Assembly (NCBI GenBank): GCA_913045265.1
Contig: CAJWQX010000008.1
Span: 1-64,000, forward strand
Direction: 5' to 3'
Length of the DNA: 64,000 nucleotides
Origin: UBA11889 sp002313255
GTDB lineage: Bacteria > Pseudomonadota > Gammaproteobacteria > Pseudomonadales > Azotimanducaceae
Below the pieces are notes generated by a model, which ran no database searches, had not been told where the DNA came from, and saw only the letters and a program-made list of their open reading frames with translations. The position numbers were made by a program, and so were the translations under genes. This document shows positions 54,930-63,173 of this stretch, piece after piece (position 1 is the first letter of the stretch; every line of letters begins with the position of its first letter).

Positions 54930-55766
54930 ATGGAACTTTGTTCATTTGATGTGGGCAACAACGATCCTTTCTTCCTGATTGCTGGCCCATGTGTCATCGA
55001 AAATGAAGCGGTTGCTCTAGAAACATCCGAGCAGCTTCGAGCGATCGCACGTTCGCTCGGGATACATTTCATCTATAAAAGCTCGTTCGATAAAGCTAAT
55101 CGTTCCTCCCATGAAAGTTATCGGGGCCCGGGCCTCGAAGAAGGACTGCGTATTCTTCAAAGGGTGCGGGATGAAATTGAGGTTCCGGTACTTACGGATG
55201 TACATGAGGATACGCCTCTCGACGAAGTCGGCAGCGTCGTTTCTGTTCTTCAGACACCGGCATTTCTCTGCAGGCAAACTAACTTCATACAAAGTGTGTG
55301 TGCCCAGGGTTTGCCCGTGAATATCAAGAAGGGGCAGTTCTTAGCGCCACTCGATATGTGCAACGTGGTCAACAAAGCAAAAGCGGGAGGCAACGAGCAG
55401 GTGATGGTGTGCGAACGTGGTGCGAGTTTTGGGTATAACAATCTGGTATCCGATATGCGTTCGCTCGCGCTGATGCGACAAACCGGTTGTCCTGTCGTTT
55501 ACGATGCCACGCATTCGGCTCAGATGCCCGGTGGTCTCGGTGATAAGTCGGGTGGTCAACGAGAAATGGTTCCTGTATTAGCCCGCGCTGCAATAGGGGC
55601 GGGGGTTGCAGGGTTGTTCATGGAGACGCATCCTCGACCGGATGAGGCCCTCTCAGACGGCCCTAACTCGTGGCCGTTAGACCTCATGAAGCCATTGCTC
55701 GAAGAACTGCGAGAAATAGACGCAGTTGTCAAGTCGCGTGGATACATAGAACAGCAAATTTCATGA
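54930..55766 (+). CDS. kdsA: 3-deoxy-D-manno-octulosonate 8-phosphate (KDO8P) synthase
   Basis: The 278-residue enzyme condenses PEP with arabinose 5-phosphate to make the KDO precursor of LPS core. IAGPCVIENE, FIYKSSFDKANRSS, PVLTDVHE, the LCRQTNF region and VNIKKGQFLAP are family blocks. It supports a lipid A-bearing outer membrane, although lpxA is not in its usual place. The stop overlaps the eno start (ATGA). Confidence 0.97.
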   Translation: MELCSFDVGNNDPFFLIAGPCVIENEAVALETSEQLRAIARSLGIHFIYKSSFDKANRSSHESYRGPGLEEGLRILQRVRDEIEVPVLTDVHEDTPLDEVGSVVSVLQTPAFLCRQTNFIQSVCAQGLPVNIKKGQFLAPLDMCNVVNKAKAGGNEQVMVCERGASFGYNNLVSDMRSLALMRQTGCPVVYDATHSAQMPGGLGDKSGGQREMVPVLARAAIGAGVAGLFMETHPRPDEALSDGPNSWPLDLMKPLLEELREIDAVVKSRGYIEQQIS

Positions 55767-57055
55767 GCCGGATCAGTGCGATCCGCGCTTGGGAGGTATT
55801 TGATTCACGGGGTAGTCCTACCGTCGCTGTCGACGTGATACTCGACAGCGGTGATTCCGGATACTCAATGGTACCTTCGGGGGCTTCGACAGGATCCCGT
55901 GAGGCGCTTGAGTTGCGCGACGGTGATGCAGACCGATTGGGGGGTAGAGGCGTACTTCGGGCTATCGAACGGATTGAAGGGGAAATTTCAACAGCGCTCG
56001 TAGGCCTCGACGTGAATGATCAGATACGGATTGACGGAGTAATGATCGAGCTCGATGGAACCAAGAATAAAGAGCGGCTTGGAGCAAACGCGATTCTTGG
56101 AGTGTCTCTCGCTGCCGCTCGAGCAGCGGCTTGTTCCCGCAATCTTGAATTGCATCAATATCTTACGGAATTTTATGGCCCCGCCGACGTGCGTATGCCG
56201 GTACCGATGATGAACATTCTTAACGGAGGGGCTCACGCAGATAACAACGTTGATATACAAGAGTTCATGATCCAACCGGTATCGATGACAACGTTTCGCG
56301 ACGCGCTTTGTGCGGGAGTCGAAATATTTAATGCATTGAAAATGGTACTTGCCGAAAGAGGACTTGCTACGAGCGTTGGAGACGAGGGCGGGTTCGCGCC
56401 TGATTTGGAGTCAAATATTGCGGGGTTCGAATTGATCGAGGAGGCAATCGCACGCTCGGGGTACAAGGTGGGAACGGACGTGTTGCTGGCAATCGATTGC
56501 GCCGCGAGTGAATTCTTTCACGATGGGTCTTATCACCTAGCGGGCGACGATCGCATATTTACCAGTAAGAATTTTTGTACGTACCTCGAAGATCTCACCA
56601 ATCAATTTCCGATTGCTTCTATTGAAGACGGTATGGACGAAAATGATTGGCACGGTTGGCGCCTTCTAACCGATTCTCTTGGAAATCGGATTCAGTTAGT
56701 TGGCGATGACCTTTTTGTCACCAACACCGAAATCTTGGCGCGTGGTATCAGAGAAGGAATTGCCAACGCGATCCTCATTAAATTGAATCAAATCGGCACT
56801 CTTACAGAGACGCTCTCGGCGATCCGTATGGCGCATGACAGCGGATACTCGGTGATCGTTTCGCATCGTTCAGGCGATACCGAGGATACATTCATCGCCG
56901 ACTTGGCGGTTGCAACTGGGGCAGGGCAAATCAAAACGGGATCTTTATCTCGGTCCGAACGCGTGGCGAAATATAACCGCTTGTTACGTATCGAGTCGTC
57001 CCTCCATGACAGTCGCTATCTGGGCCTGGCTGAATTCCAGGGTAAGGAAACGTAG
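55763..57055 (+). CDS. eno: Enolase
   Basis: The 430-residue enzyme interconverts 2-phosphoglycerate and PEP. ATG 55763 overlaps the kdsA stop and gives the standard start (ISAIRAWEVFDSRGSPTV). Metal and substrate residues lie in SVGDEGGFAPDL, IEDGMDENDW, VGDDLFVTN, LIKLNQIGT and SHRSGDTED. Its product PEP is the KdsA substrate. The frame is open upstream inside kdsA but not conserved there. It ends one base before ftsB. Confidence 0.97.
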   Translation: MSRISAIRAWEVFDSRGSPTVAVDVILDSGDSGYSMVPSGASTGSREALELRDGDADRLGGRGVLRAIERIEGEISTALVGLDVNDQIRIDGVMIELDGTKNKERLGANAILGVSLAAARAAACSRNLELHQYLTEFYGPADVRMPVPMMNILNGGAHADNNVDIQEFMIQPVSMTTFRDALCAGVEIFNALKMVLAERGLATSVGDEGGFAPDLESNIAGFELIEEAIARSGYKVGTDVLLAIDCAASEFFHDGSYHLAGDDRIFTSKNFCTYLEDLTNQFPIASIEDGMDENDWHGWRLLTDSLGNRIQLVGDDLFVTNTEILARGIREGIANAILIKLNQIGTLTETLSAIRMAHDSGYSVIVSHRSGDTEDTFIADLAVATGAGQIKTGSLSRSERVAKYNRLLRIESSLHDSRYLGLAEFQGKET

Positions 57056-57340
57056 ATGCGTTTCTTTGTGATTGTCAGCGTCGTTCTCTTTTTAGCCCTC
57101 CAATACAACTATTGGTTCGGGAAGAGCGGGTACTTTGAAGTGCAGATACTTGCCGATCAGGTTGAACAACAAGCTCAACTTAATCATCGTCTTCGCGAGC
57201 GGAATCGTATCCTTCGCACAGAAGTTGATGGGTTTCGGGACGGTTTAGAGGCTGTGGAAGCGCATGCTCGCTCGGATCTGGGGATGGTCGCGAAAGGAGA
57301 GACGTTCTATCTTGTTGTAGAGCCGGCAAGCGGCAGGTAG
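57056..57340 (+). CDS. ftsB: Cell division protein FtsB
   Basis: The 94-residue protein has a short cytoplasmic start, one membrane helix (about 3-20) and a periplasmic coiled coil (about 28-70). GMVAKGETFYLVVE at the end is diagnostic. FtsB joins FtsQ and FtsL to control septal peptidoglycan synthesis. It begins right after the eno stop. In most gammaproteobacteria ispD follows; here the next sequence is a truD remnant. Confidence 0.94.
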   Translation: MRFFVIVSVVLFLALQYNYWFGKSGYFEVQILADQVEQQAQLNHRLRERNRILRTEVDGFRDGLEAVEAHARSDLGMVAKGETFYLVVEPASGR

Positions 57341-57771
57341 GTGGTCGAGCGAACCTCTTTGAGGGTGCTAATGCGCTTTGGCCCCGGGCGACCGTCGTGG
57401 GGGGTCATGGAAGGATTCGCGAGCGACTCGACGATTCTAGGGTATTCGAACAGTTGACTTTCGTGCCGACAGGCGAGGGAGAACACGTCTTTCCTGAAAT
57501 TGAAAAGCGGGGTCGGGAGTCAATGCCGACGACGGGTGCGATTCGGGATCTCGAGATAGGAGCGATCGCAAACGAAGATTGTATACGCGATGCGCTTGAG
57601 AGCGTTGGCTTGAAACAAGATCGAAGAGCATTGACAGCGCGGTCATCCAATCTGTCTTATCGGTTGAACGGAGCTCGATTGAGCTTACGTTTTTTTCTAC
57701 CCAAGGGCGGATCCGCGACTATCTTTCTTAGAGAAGCGCTCGACCTTGAGGTGGTAGCGAGTGGGCGCTAA
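57341..57771 (+). pseudogene. truD: truD remnant (C-terminal part of tRNA pseudouridine synthase D)
   Basis: The reading frame from the ftsB stop to TAA 57769-57771 gives about 140 residues with the end of TruD. GLKQDRRAL and LSLRFFLPKGGSATIFLREALD match the C-terminal family signature (normal protein about 340-350 residues). Upstream LFEGANALWPRATV may be the preceding TruD part. The catalytic N-terminal half is absent. The first possible start is GTG 57397, with no ribosome site. It probably cannot modify U13 of tRNA. The loss includes ispD, ispF and surE, which normally flank it. Confidence 0.72.
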
Positions 57772-57790
57772 AAACATACAAGGAATAGGG

Positions 57791-58423
57791 ATGACGTCGG
57801 AGCGGACCCGGCGCCGTTTCGTCGACCGCCTGGAGAAAAATGGTGTCTCAAATACCCGTGTACTAGCCGCGATGGATAGTATTCCTCGGCACGTATTTGT
57901 TGATGAAGCGCTCGCGCATAGAGCTTACGAGGACTCCGCGCTTCCGATTGGATTTAATCAGACGATTTCTCAGCCACTGGTCGTGGGCCTAATGACACAG
58001 CTACTCCTGGAGTCTAATCCCAGTCGCGTACTTGAAATTGGCACTGGATCTGGCTATCAAACAGCGATTCTTTCCGAACTCGTGGAAACGGTTTACACCG
58101 TTGAACGGATCAGCGGATTAGCTGATCGGGCCAGGGAAACATTCCGTTTGCTGAATGTTACGAACGTCCGCCAAAAACATGACGATGGCAATTTGGGTTG
58201 GTCTGATAAAGGACCTTTCGATGCGATTCTTGTGACCGCGGCGTCACGCGGGTTACCCGAAGCGTTACTCGACCAACTTGTGGAGCAGGGACGAATGGTC
58301 ATACCCGTCGGCGATGGCGATGTGCAAGAGCTGAAAGTGATCGATCGAATGGGGGATGCGTGGCAGCAGGAAACGGTTGACTACGTTCGGTTTGTTCCGC
58401 TGGTGGGTGGCACTATTCGGTGA
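57791..58423 (+). CDS. pcm: Protein-L-isoaspartate O-methyltransferase
   Basis: The 210-residue SAM enzyme methylates isoaspartyl residues so that damaged proteins can be repaired. ATG 57791 follows AAGGAATAGG; GTG 57761 lies inside the truD remnant. The family blocks are ALPIGFNQTISQPLVVGLMTQ, RVLEIGTGSGYQTAIL and FDAILVTAASRGLP. In other gammaproteobacteria surE precedes pcm and overlaps it; here it is missing. The stop overlaps the next start (GTGA). Confidence 0.94.
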   Translation: MTSERTRRRFVDRLEKNGVSNTRVLAAMDSIPRHVFVDEALAHRAYEDSALPIGFNQTISQPLVVGLMTQLLLESNPSRVLEIGTGSGYQTAILSELVETVYTVERISGLADRARETFRLLNVTNVRQKHDDGNLGWSDKGPFDAILVTAASRGLPEALLDQLVEQGRMVIPVGDGDVQELKVIDRMGDAWQQETVDYVRFVPLVGGTIR

Positions 58424-59292
58424 AGAAGCTACCAGATGTTGAAATGCTAGGCATATTGGCACGCGGCGTGGCGATGGGTATTGCGGAAATTGTTCCGGGG
58501 ATTTCTGGGAGCACGATTGCCCTCATCACTGGAATTTATGACCGGATGATCAACGCGCTGGCGTCCTTTTCAGCAGCGTCTGCAACGATGCTTTTTCGCA
58601 AGGGTTGGCGTGTGTTTTATGCGCATCACGACGTCGGGTTTGTGTGTGTTTTGTTAGTGGGCATGATACTTAGTCAACTGGTACTCGCTAATGTGATTCG
58701 GTTCCTTCTCGACACAGCACCGCTATACGTGTGGGGGTTCTTCTTCGGGCTTGTGGCCGCAGCCGTCATTCAAATTGGGTCCAGAGTAAAGCCGCGAATT
58801 CTTGCGGTGGCTGGGATTTGTGGGTTTTTTGTCGGCGGGACGTTTGCGTTTCTTCCAGCACAGACGACTGAACTCTGGCTACCTCTAGTGTTCGTGGGCG
58901 GCATACTCGCGGTGGCCGCGTGGATGCTGCCCGGGATTTCCGGAAGTCTCGTGCTGGTAATCCTGGGCCTTTACGGCCCAATGCTGAAAGCTCTTACGTC
59001 GCCGGATTTGATCCCGCTACTGACCTTTGGACTGGGTTTGGTCACGGGCCTGGTCGCGTTCGCACGGGTTATTCGGTACCTCTTTCACCATTACCGCGAT
59101 GTAGTATTGGGTTTCCTCACGGGACTAATGGCCGGATCCCTCATGGTGCTCTGGCCTTGGCGCATCGGTACAGATCTTCTATGGCCGACGCATTACGCGC
59201 TGGGTTCTCCATGGGTTGGAGTAGCGGGCATGATGGCGCTCGGAATCGCGACGGTGTTTATGCTCGTATTCGCAAGTCGGCGTGTGGACTAA
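58420..59292 (+). CDS. DUF368 family undecaprenyl phosphate translocase (PopT-like)
   Basis: The 290-residue membrane protein has about eight to nine hydrophobic segments and two copies of the family motif: PGISGST near residue 26 and LPGISGSL near residue 170. The pair suggests an inverted-repeat fold. DUF368 proteins (PopT) were shown to recycle undecaprenyl phosphate across the membrane. Assignment here is by family. GTG 58420 overlaps the pcm stop, and nlpD begins inside its end, so it is part of a pcm-popT-nlpD operon. Its substrate is made by UppS, encoded at 39050-39790. Confidence 0.85.
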   Translation: MKKLPDVEMLGILARGVAMGIAEIVPGISGSTIALITGIYDRMINALASFSAASATMLFRKGWRVFYAHHDVGFVCVLLVGMILSQLVLANVIRFLLDTAPLYVWGFFFGLVAAAVIQIGSRVKPRILAVAGICGFFVGGTFAFLPAQTTELWLPLVFVGGILAVAAWMLPGISGSLVLVILGLYGPMLKALTSPDLIPLLTFGLGLVTGLVAFARVIRYLFHHYRDVVLGFLTGLMAGSLMVLWPWRIGTDLLWPTHYALGSPWVGVAGMMALGIATVFMLVFASRRVD

Positions 59293-60004
59293 AACCGTAC
59301 TGCTGTCTTACGGTCTGGTCTTCCTGAGTGGTTGCACCACTGAGTCAAGAGCCGTCGTGGTCGAGCGCTCTTCAATTAGCTTGCGAGACACGAATTATTA
59401 CGTGGTGGCGCCAGGCGATTCCTTGTACTCGATAGCTTGGCGTTTCGATACGCAAGCAAAACTCTTGGCTGAATATAACGAAATTGATCCGCCGTACTTA
59501 ATTCAACCGGGTTGGCGTCTTTCTCTTTGGTCTAAAAACACTCGCCTTAGCGATAAAAATCACAACAACAAAGTCAAGAAATCTATCCGTAGGCCCGATA
59601 CGGAGGGTGGGGACTCCCCTAAAACGGTAGTTCAAAGGTATACAGGGGCGTGGCGTTGGCCTGTGGAGGCTGTCGTGACTCGTCCTTTTGGATCGGGTAA
59701 CAAAGGCATTGATTACGTGCTTGCTCGTGGTCAGACGATTCATGCGGCAGCGAAAGGCCTGGTGGTATATACCGGCCCGGGCCTCGGTGGTTACCGCAAT
59801 TTGGTAATCGTCAAGCATGACGCTAGCTATCTTTCAGCCTATGGGATCAATACGGACTACTTAGTTGCGGAGGGTGATGCAGTTGGCCCGGATAAAGGAA
59901 TCGCACGCGTGCTAAGTTCGGTGAATAATGGCGGAAAATTTCACTTTGAGGTACGCCGCGAAGGCAACCCCGTGAATCCCCACCAACTTGTGTCGACCAG
60001 GTGA
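59282..60004 (+). CDS. nlpD: LysM/M23 lipoprotein NlpD
   Basis: The 240-residue lipoprotein begins at GTG 59282, with lipobox LSGC (C18). A LysM domain (YYVVAPGDSLYSIAWRF) and a C-terminal LytM/M23 fold follow. The usual metal ligands are changed: GNKGIDY lacks the first histidine and SAYGIN the second, while FHFEVR is kept. This fits the catalytically inactive NlpD type that activates amidase AmiC at the septum. rpoS, which normally follows nlpD, is absent. Confidence 0.92.
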   Translation: MWTKTVLLSYGLVFLSGCTTESRAVVVERSSISLRDTNYYVVAPGDSLYSIAWRFDTQAKLLAEYNEIDPPYLIQPGWRLSLWSKNTRLSDKNHNNKVKKSIRRPDTEGGDSPKTVVQRYTGAWRWPVEAVVTRPFGSGNKGIDYVLARGQTIHAAAKGLVVYTGPGLGGYRNLVIVKHDASYLSAYGINTDYLVAEGDAVGPDKGIARVLSSVNNGGKFHFEVRREGNPVNPHQLVSTR

Positions 60005-60084
60005 CTTCATTTGGGGTAAATCGCGTCGAATACGTTAGCTGGCGACGCTTTGTCATCGGCGTCGGTTATGACTTGACTCGATAG

Positions 60085-60408
60085 TTAGCGCTCGAGGTAC
60101 TGGCGTTTATTCGCGACCTCGCGCCATTCAGCTTCATCGTCTGGAGCGTCCTTTTCCTCACTTATATTCGGCCAAATTTCAGCCATTTCGGCGTTGATTT
60201 CCATGAAATCTTGCTGATCTTCGGGCACTTCGTCCTCTGAGAATATTGCGTCGACGGGGCATTCCGGTTCACACAAGGCGCAGTCAATGCATTCGTCCGG
60301 GTGAATGACCAGCATGTTAGGCCCTTCGTAGAAACAGTCTACTGGACATACCTCCACGCAATCTGTGAGTTTGCACTTAATACATGCCTCGCCAATGATG
60401 AAGGTCAT
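60085..60408 (-). CDS. fdxA: 7Fe-8S ferredoxin FdxA
   Basis: The 107-residue ferredoxin has the Azotobacter FdI-type cysteine pattern. C9, C17 and C50 fit the [3Fe-4S] cluster, and C21, C40, C43 and C46 the [4Fe-4S] cluster; C12 and C25 are extra. An acidic tail follows (SEDEVPEDQQDF onward). It carries low-potential electrons in the cytoplasm; its partners are unknown. It lies 79 bases after mutS on the same strand, as in Pseudomonas. Confidence 0.95.
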   Translation of the reverse strand: MTFIIGEACIKCKLTDCVEVCPVDCFYEGPNMLVIHPDECIDCALCEPECPVDAIFSEDEVPEDQQDFMEINAEMAEIWPNISEEKDAPDDEAEWREVANKRQYLER

Positions 60409-60487
60409 AAATTCGGTTCCATTTCAGCGTTACAGGACGCTGGTTGATTCAGACGAGCGCCGTATTCTAACGATCAAGCGCTTTGGA

Positions 60488-63055
60488 TCAATCTTTTTTG
60501 GAGTTGGCGTCCCTTACAAGCTCGTAGAGCAGCTCCAGCGCTGCAAGTGGTGAGTAGTTGTCAGCATCGATTGACCGGATACGCCCAATGATCGGATCAA
60601 CTATCGGCGGTGGGCTCGAGGTTCGAGCGAAAAGATCGCCTTGCTCGTCGGCTGAAATCGCAGCTGCAGTTTCGAGGGAATGTAGCCGTTGCCTGGCATC
60701 TGCTAATACCGTTTCTGGAATTCCGGCGAGTTTCGCAACCTGCAAACCATAACTCTGAGATGCTGGGCCTTCACGCACAGCATGAAGAAACACCACATCC
60801 CCACCGTGTTCGACGGCGTCAAGGTGGACGTTGACAATTCCTGGCAATTCATCGGGTAGCGCTGTCAATTCAAAATAATGGGTAGCAAAGAGTGCGAAGG
60901 ATCGAATCTGAGAACCGATCTCGACTGCGATCGCCCATGCCAGTGCAAGGCCATCGAACGTACTTGTTCCCCGTCCGATTTCATCGAGTAAAACCAAGCT
61001 TCGGCTTGTTGCGTTGTGGAGTATGTTGGCAGCCTCGGTCATCTCCACCATAAAAGTCGAACGCCCGCCAGCCAGGTCATCGGACGCACCGATACGAGTA
61101 AATATGCGATCGATTGGGCCTAACCGAGTAAAGCTCGACGGTACGAAACAGCCTGAATACGCCATCAGGGTGATCAGCGCCGTTTGCCGCATATAAGTCG
61201 ACTTGCCGCCCATATTAGGTCCGGTGATGATGAGCATGTGCCGGCTCTCGTTAAGTTCGATGGAGTTGGGAACGAAAGTGTTCGAGCTTGCCGATAGCAC
61301 TGGGTGGCGGCCGTCCCGTATTTCGATACAAGGTGACTCGGTAAATTGAGGGCGAGTTAAACCTAAAATATCGGCAGCGGTCGCGAGAGCTTGTAATACA
61401 TCGATCCGAGCAACCGTTTCGGCGATTGAACGCAAGCTTACGACGTCACCTTGAAGATAATCGATGAGCTCCTGATAGAGACGCTTTTCGTGTCGCAACG
61501 CACGTGCCTTACTGGTAAGCACCTCGTCCTCAAAGGTTTTCAGTTCCGGGGTAATGTACCGCTCGACGTTTTTCAGGGTTTGGCGCCGTACATATTCGAC
61601 CGGTAACCCCCCGGTAACTGACCGGCTGGTTTCTATGTAGTAACCGTGGACGCGGTTATAACCCACCTTAAGGGTATTTATCCCCGTGCGTTCTCTCTCT
61701 CGCGTTTCGAGTTCTTCGAGGTATCCCGTTGCGTTTTCCGATAGATCTCGCAGTTGATCGAGGTGTTCATCGAAACCCCGCGCAATACAGCCGCCATCGC
61801 GAATGGTCGCTGGAGGCGCTTCGATCAGCGTATTTGCGAGACGTGTTTGCCAGTTGGTCTCATCGGGTAGGCATTGGAAGGTATTTTGTATCGCTGGGAC
61901 TTGAAGTGCTTCTACCAAACTCTTGAGGCGGGGGAGTGACGCAAGTCCGTCGCGCAATCGTGCCAGATCTCGCGGGCTCGCGGTGCCAAGCCCCGTGCGC
62001 GTGATGATGCGGTGCATATCGCCGATGGGACGAAGGTACGTTGCAAATTGTTCGCTCGATCTTGTTTCCAGTATTGCTTCGATTACGTCATGGCGATGTC
62101 CGATTTCTATTTGGTCGGTGAGGGGTCCGTGGAGCCATTCACGCAGTAGTCTGGTTCCCATTGGCGTCGTGCAGTGATTAATGACTCCGAATAGCGTGTT
62201 GTTCGTCCCGCTACCATCGAGTCGGGTATCGATTTCTAGATTGCGTCGGGTTGGCCCATCGATAACGATGACGAGATCGTCGGCGTGAAGGCTGACGGTC
62301 GTTAGAAACGGTAACGACTGACACTGGGCTTCCTGAGCGTATCGGAGCACGGCGGCTGCGGCACCCAAACCGACGGTGCAGCCGCCGATACCAAATCCGT
62401 CGAGACTGGACACGGAAAACTGATCGAGCAGTGCTTGTTGTCCGAGGCTGCTGTCGAAACGCTCTAGTTCGAGAGACGTTAGCGTTACTCCTGGCATATC
62501 GACATCGTGTCCTTCAGGAAGAAGAATTTCGGATGGTCGGATGCGCTCCAGCAGGGTTTTGAGGTCGCGGTTGGAATTTGGTTCCGCGATTCGATATTCA
62601 CTGGTCGACAAGTTGAGCCAGGCGACGCCAGCGGGCAGACTATCGCTGACCGCCGGCACGAGCGCCATGAGAATGCTTTCACGGTTGTCATCAATGAGCG
62701 CGTCTTCGGTCAGCGTTCCCGGCGTAACGATGCGTTGTACTTTTCGTTCGACTGGACCGCGACTAGATGCCGGGTCGCCAATTTGTTCACAAATCGCGAC
62801 CGACTTACCTCGAGTGGTCAATCTTGCGAGATAAGAATCGACGGCGTGAAACGGTACGCCGCACATAGGAATAGGCTGCCCCGCGGACTGGCCTCGTGTG
62901 GTAAGAGTAATGTCTAAGAGTTCGGACGCTTTTTTTGCGTCGTCGAAAAAGAGCTCGTAAAAGTCTCCCATGCGGTAGAACAACAGTGCATTGGGATGGT
63001 CAGCTTTTATCCCTAGATACTGCTGCATCATCGGTGTGTGGTTAGACAAATTCAT
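60488..63055 (-). CDS. mutS: DNA mismatch repair protein MutS
   Basis: The 855-residue ATPase recognises mismatches. The N-terminal mismatch-binding motif appears as FYRMGDFYELF with the conserved F and E. A connector, levers and clamp follow. The ATPase has Walker A ITGPNMGGKSTYMRQ, the DDLAGGRSTFMVEM segment and Walker B VLLDEIGRGTSTFDG. The C-terminal helix-turn-helix is near SYGLQVAKLAGIP. It reads divergently from recA across 118 bases. The usual cinA-type gene between mutS and recA is not there. Confidence 0.97.
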   Translation of the reverse strand: MNLSNHTPMMQQYLGIKADHPNALLFYRMGDFYELFFDDAKKASELLDITLTTRGQSAGQPIPMCGVPFHAVDSYLARLTTRGKSVAICEQIGDPASSRGPVERKVQRIVTPGTLTEDALIDDNRESILMALVPAVSDSLPAGVAWLNLSTSEYRIAEPNSNRDLKTLLERIRPSEILLPEGHDVDMPGVTLTSLELERFDSSLGQQALLDQFSVSSLDGFGIGGCTVGLGAAAAVLRYAQEAQCQSLPFLTTVSLHADDLVIVIDGPTRRNLEIDTRLDGSGTNNTLFGVINHCTTPMGTRLLREWLHGPLTDQIEIGHRHDVIEAILETRSSEQFATYLRPIGDMHRIITRTGLGTASPRDLARLRDGLASLPRLKSLVEALQVPAIQNTFQCLPDETNWQTRLANTLIEAPPATIRDGGCIARGFDEHLDQLRDLSENATGYLEELETRERERTGINTLKVGYNRVHGYYIETSRSVTGGLPVEYVRRQTLKNVERYITPELKTFEDEVLTSKARALRHEKRLYQELIDYLQGDVVSLRSIAETVARIDVLQALATAADILGLTRPQFTESPCIEIRDGRHPVLSASSNTFVPNSIELNESRHMLIITGPNMGGKSTYMRQTALITLMAYSGCFVPSSFTRLGPIDRIFTRIGASDDLAGGRSTFMVEMTEAANILHNATSRSLVLLDEIGRGTSTFDGLALAWAIAVEIGSQIRSFALFATHYFELTALPDELPGIVNVHLDAVEHGGDVVFLHAVREGPASQSYGLQVAKLAGIPETVLADARQRLHSLETAAAISADEQGDLFARTSSPPPIVDPIIGRIRSIDADNYSPLAALELLYELVRDANSKKD

Positions 63056-63130
63056 CGATGTCTAGCCTACGACAGATACCGAAAACGTTGAAATCTCATT
63101 TGTGATTGACGTATTTTGGCTTGCGCGTAG

Positions 63131-63150
63131 TACTGATTATATATACAGTA
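63131..63150. promoter_or_regulatory. LexA (SOS) box of recA
   Basis: The 20-base palindrome has the LexA form CTG-N10-CAG (CTG 63133-63135, CAG 63146-63148) with an AT-only centre except for flanks. It covers a likely -10 (TATATA 63138-63143) placed 16 bases after TTGGCT (63116-63121). LexA binding there should block recA until DNA damage. It also lies 76 bases from the mutS start. Confidence 0.9.
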
Positions 63151-63173
63151 CTCTGAAAACGCTGGAGATAATG

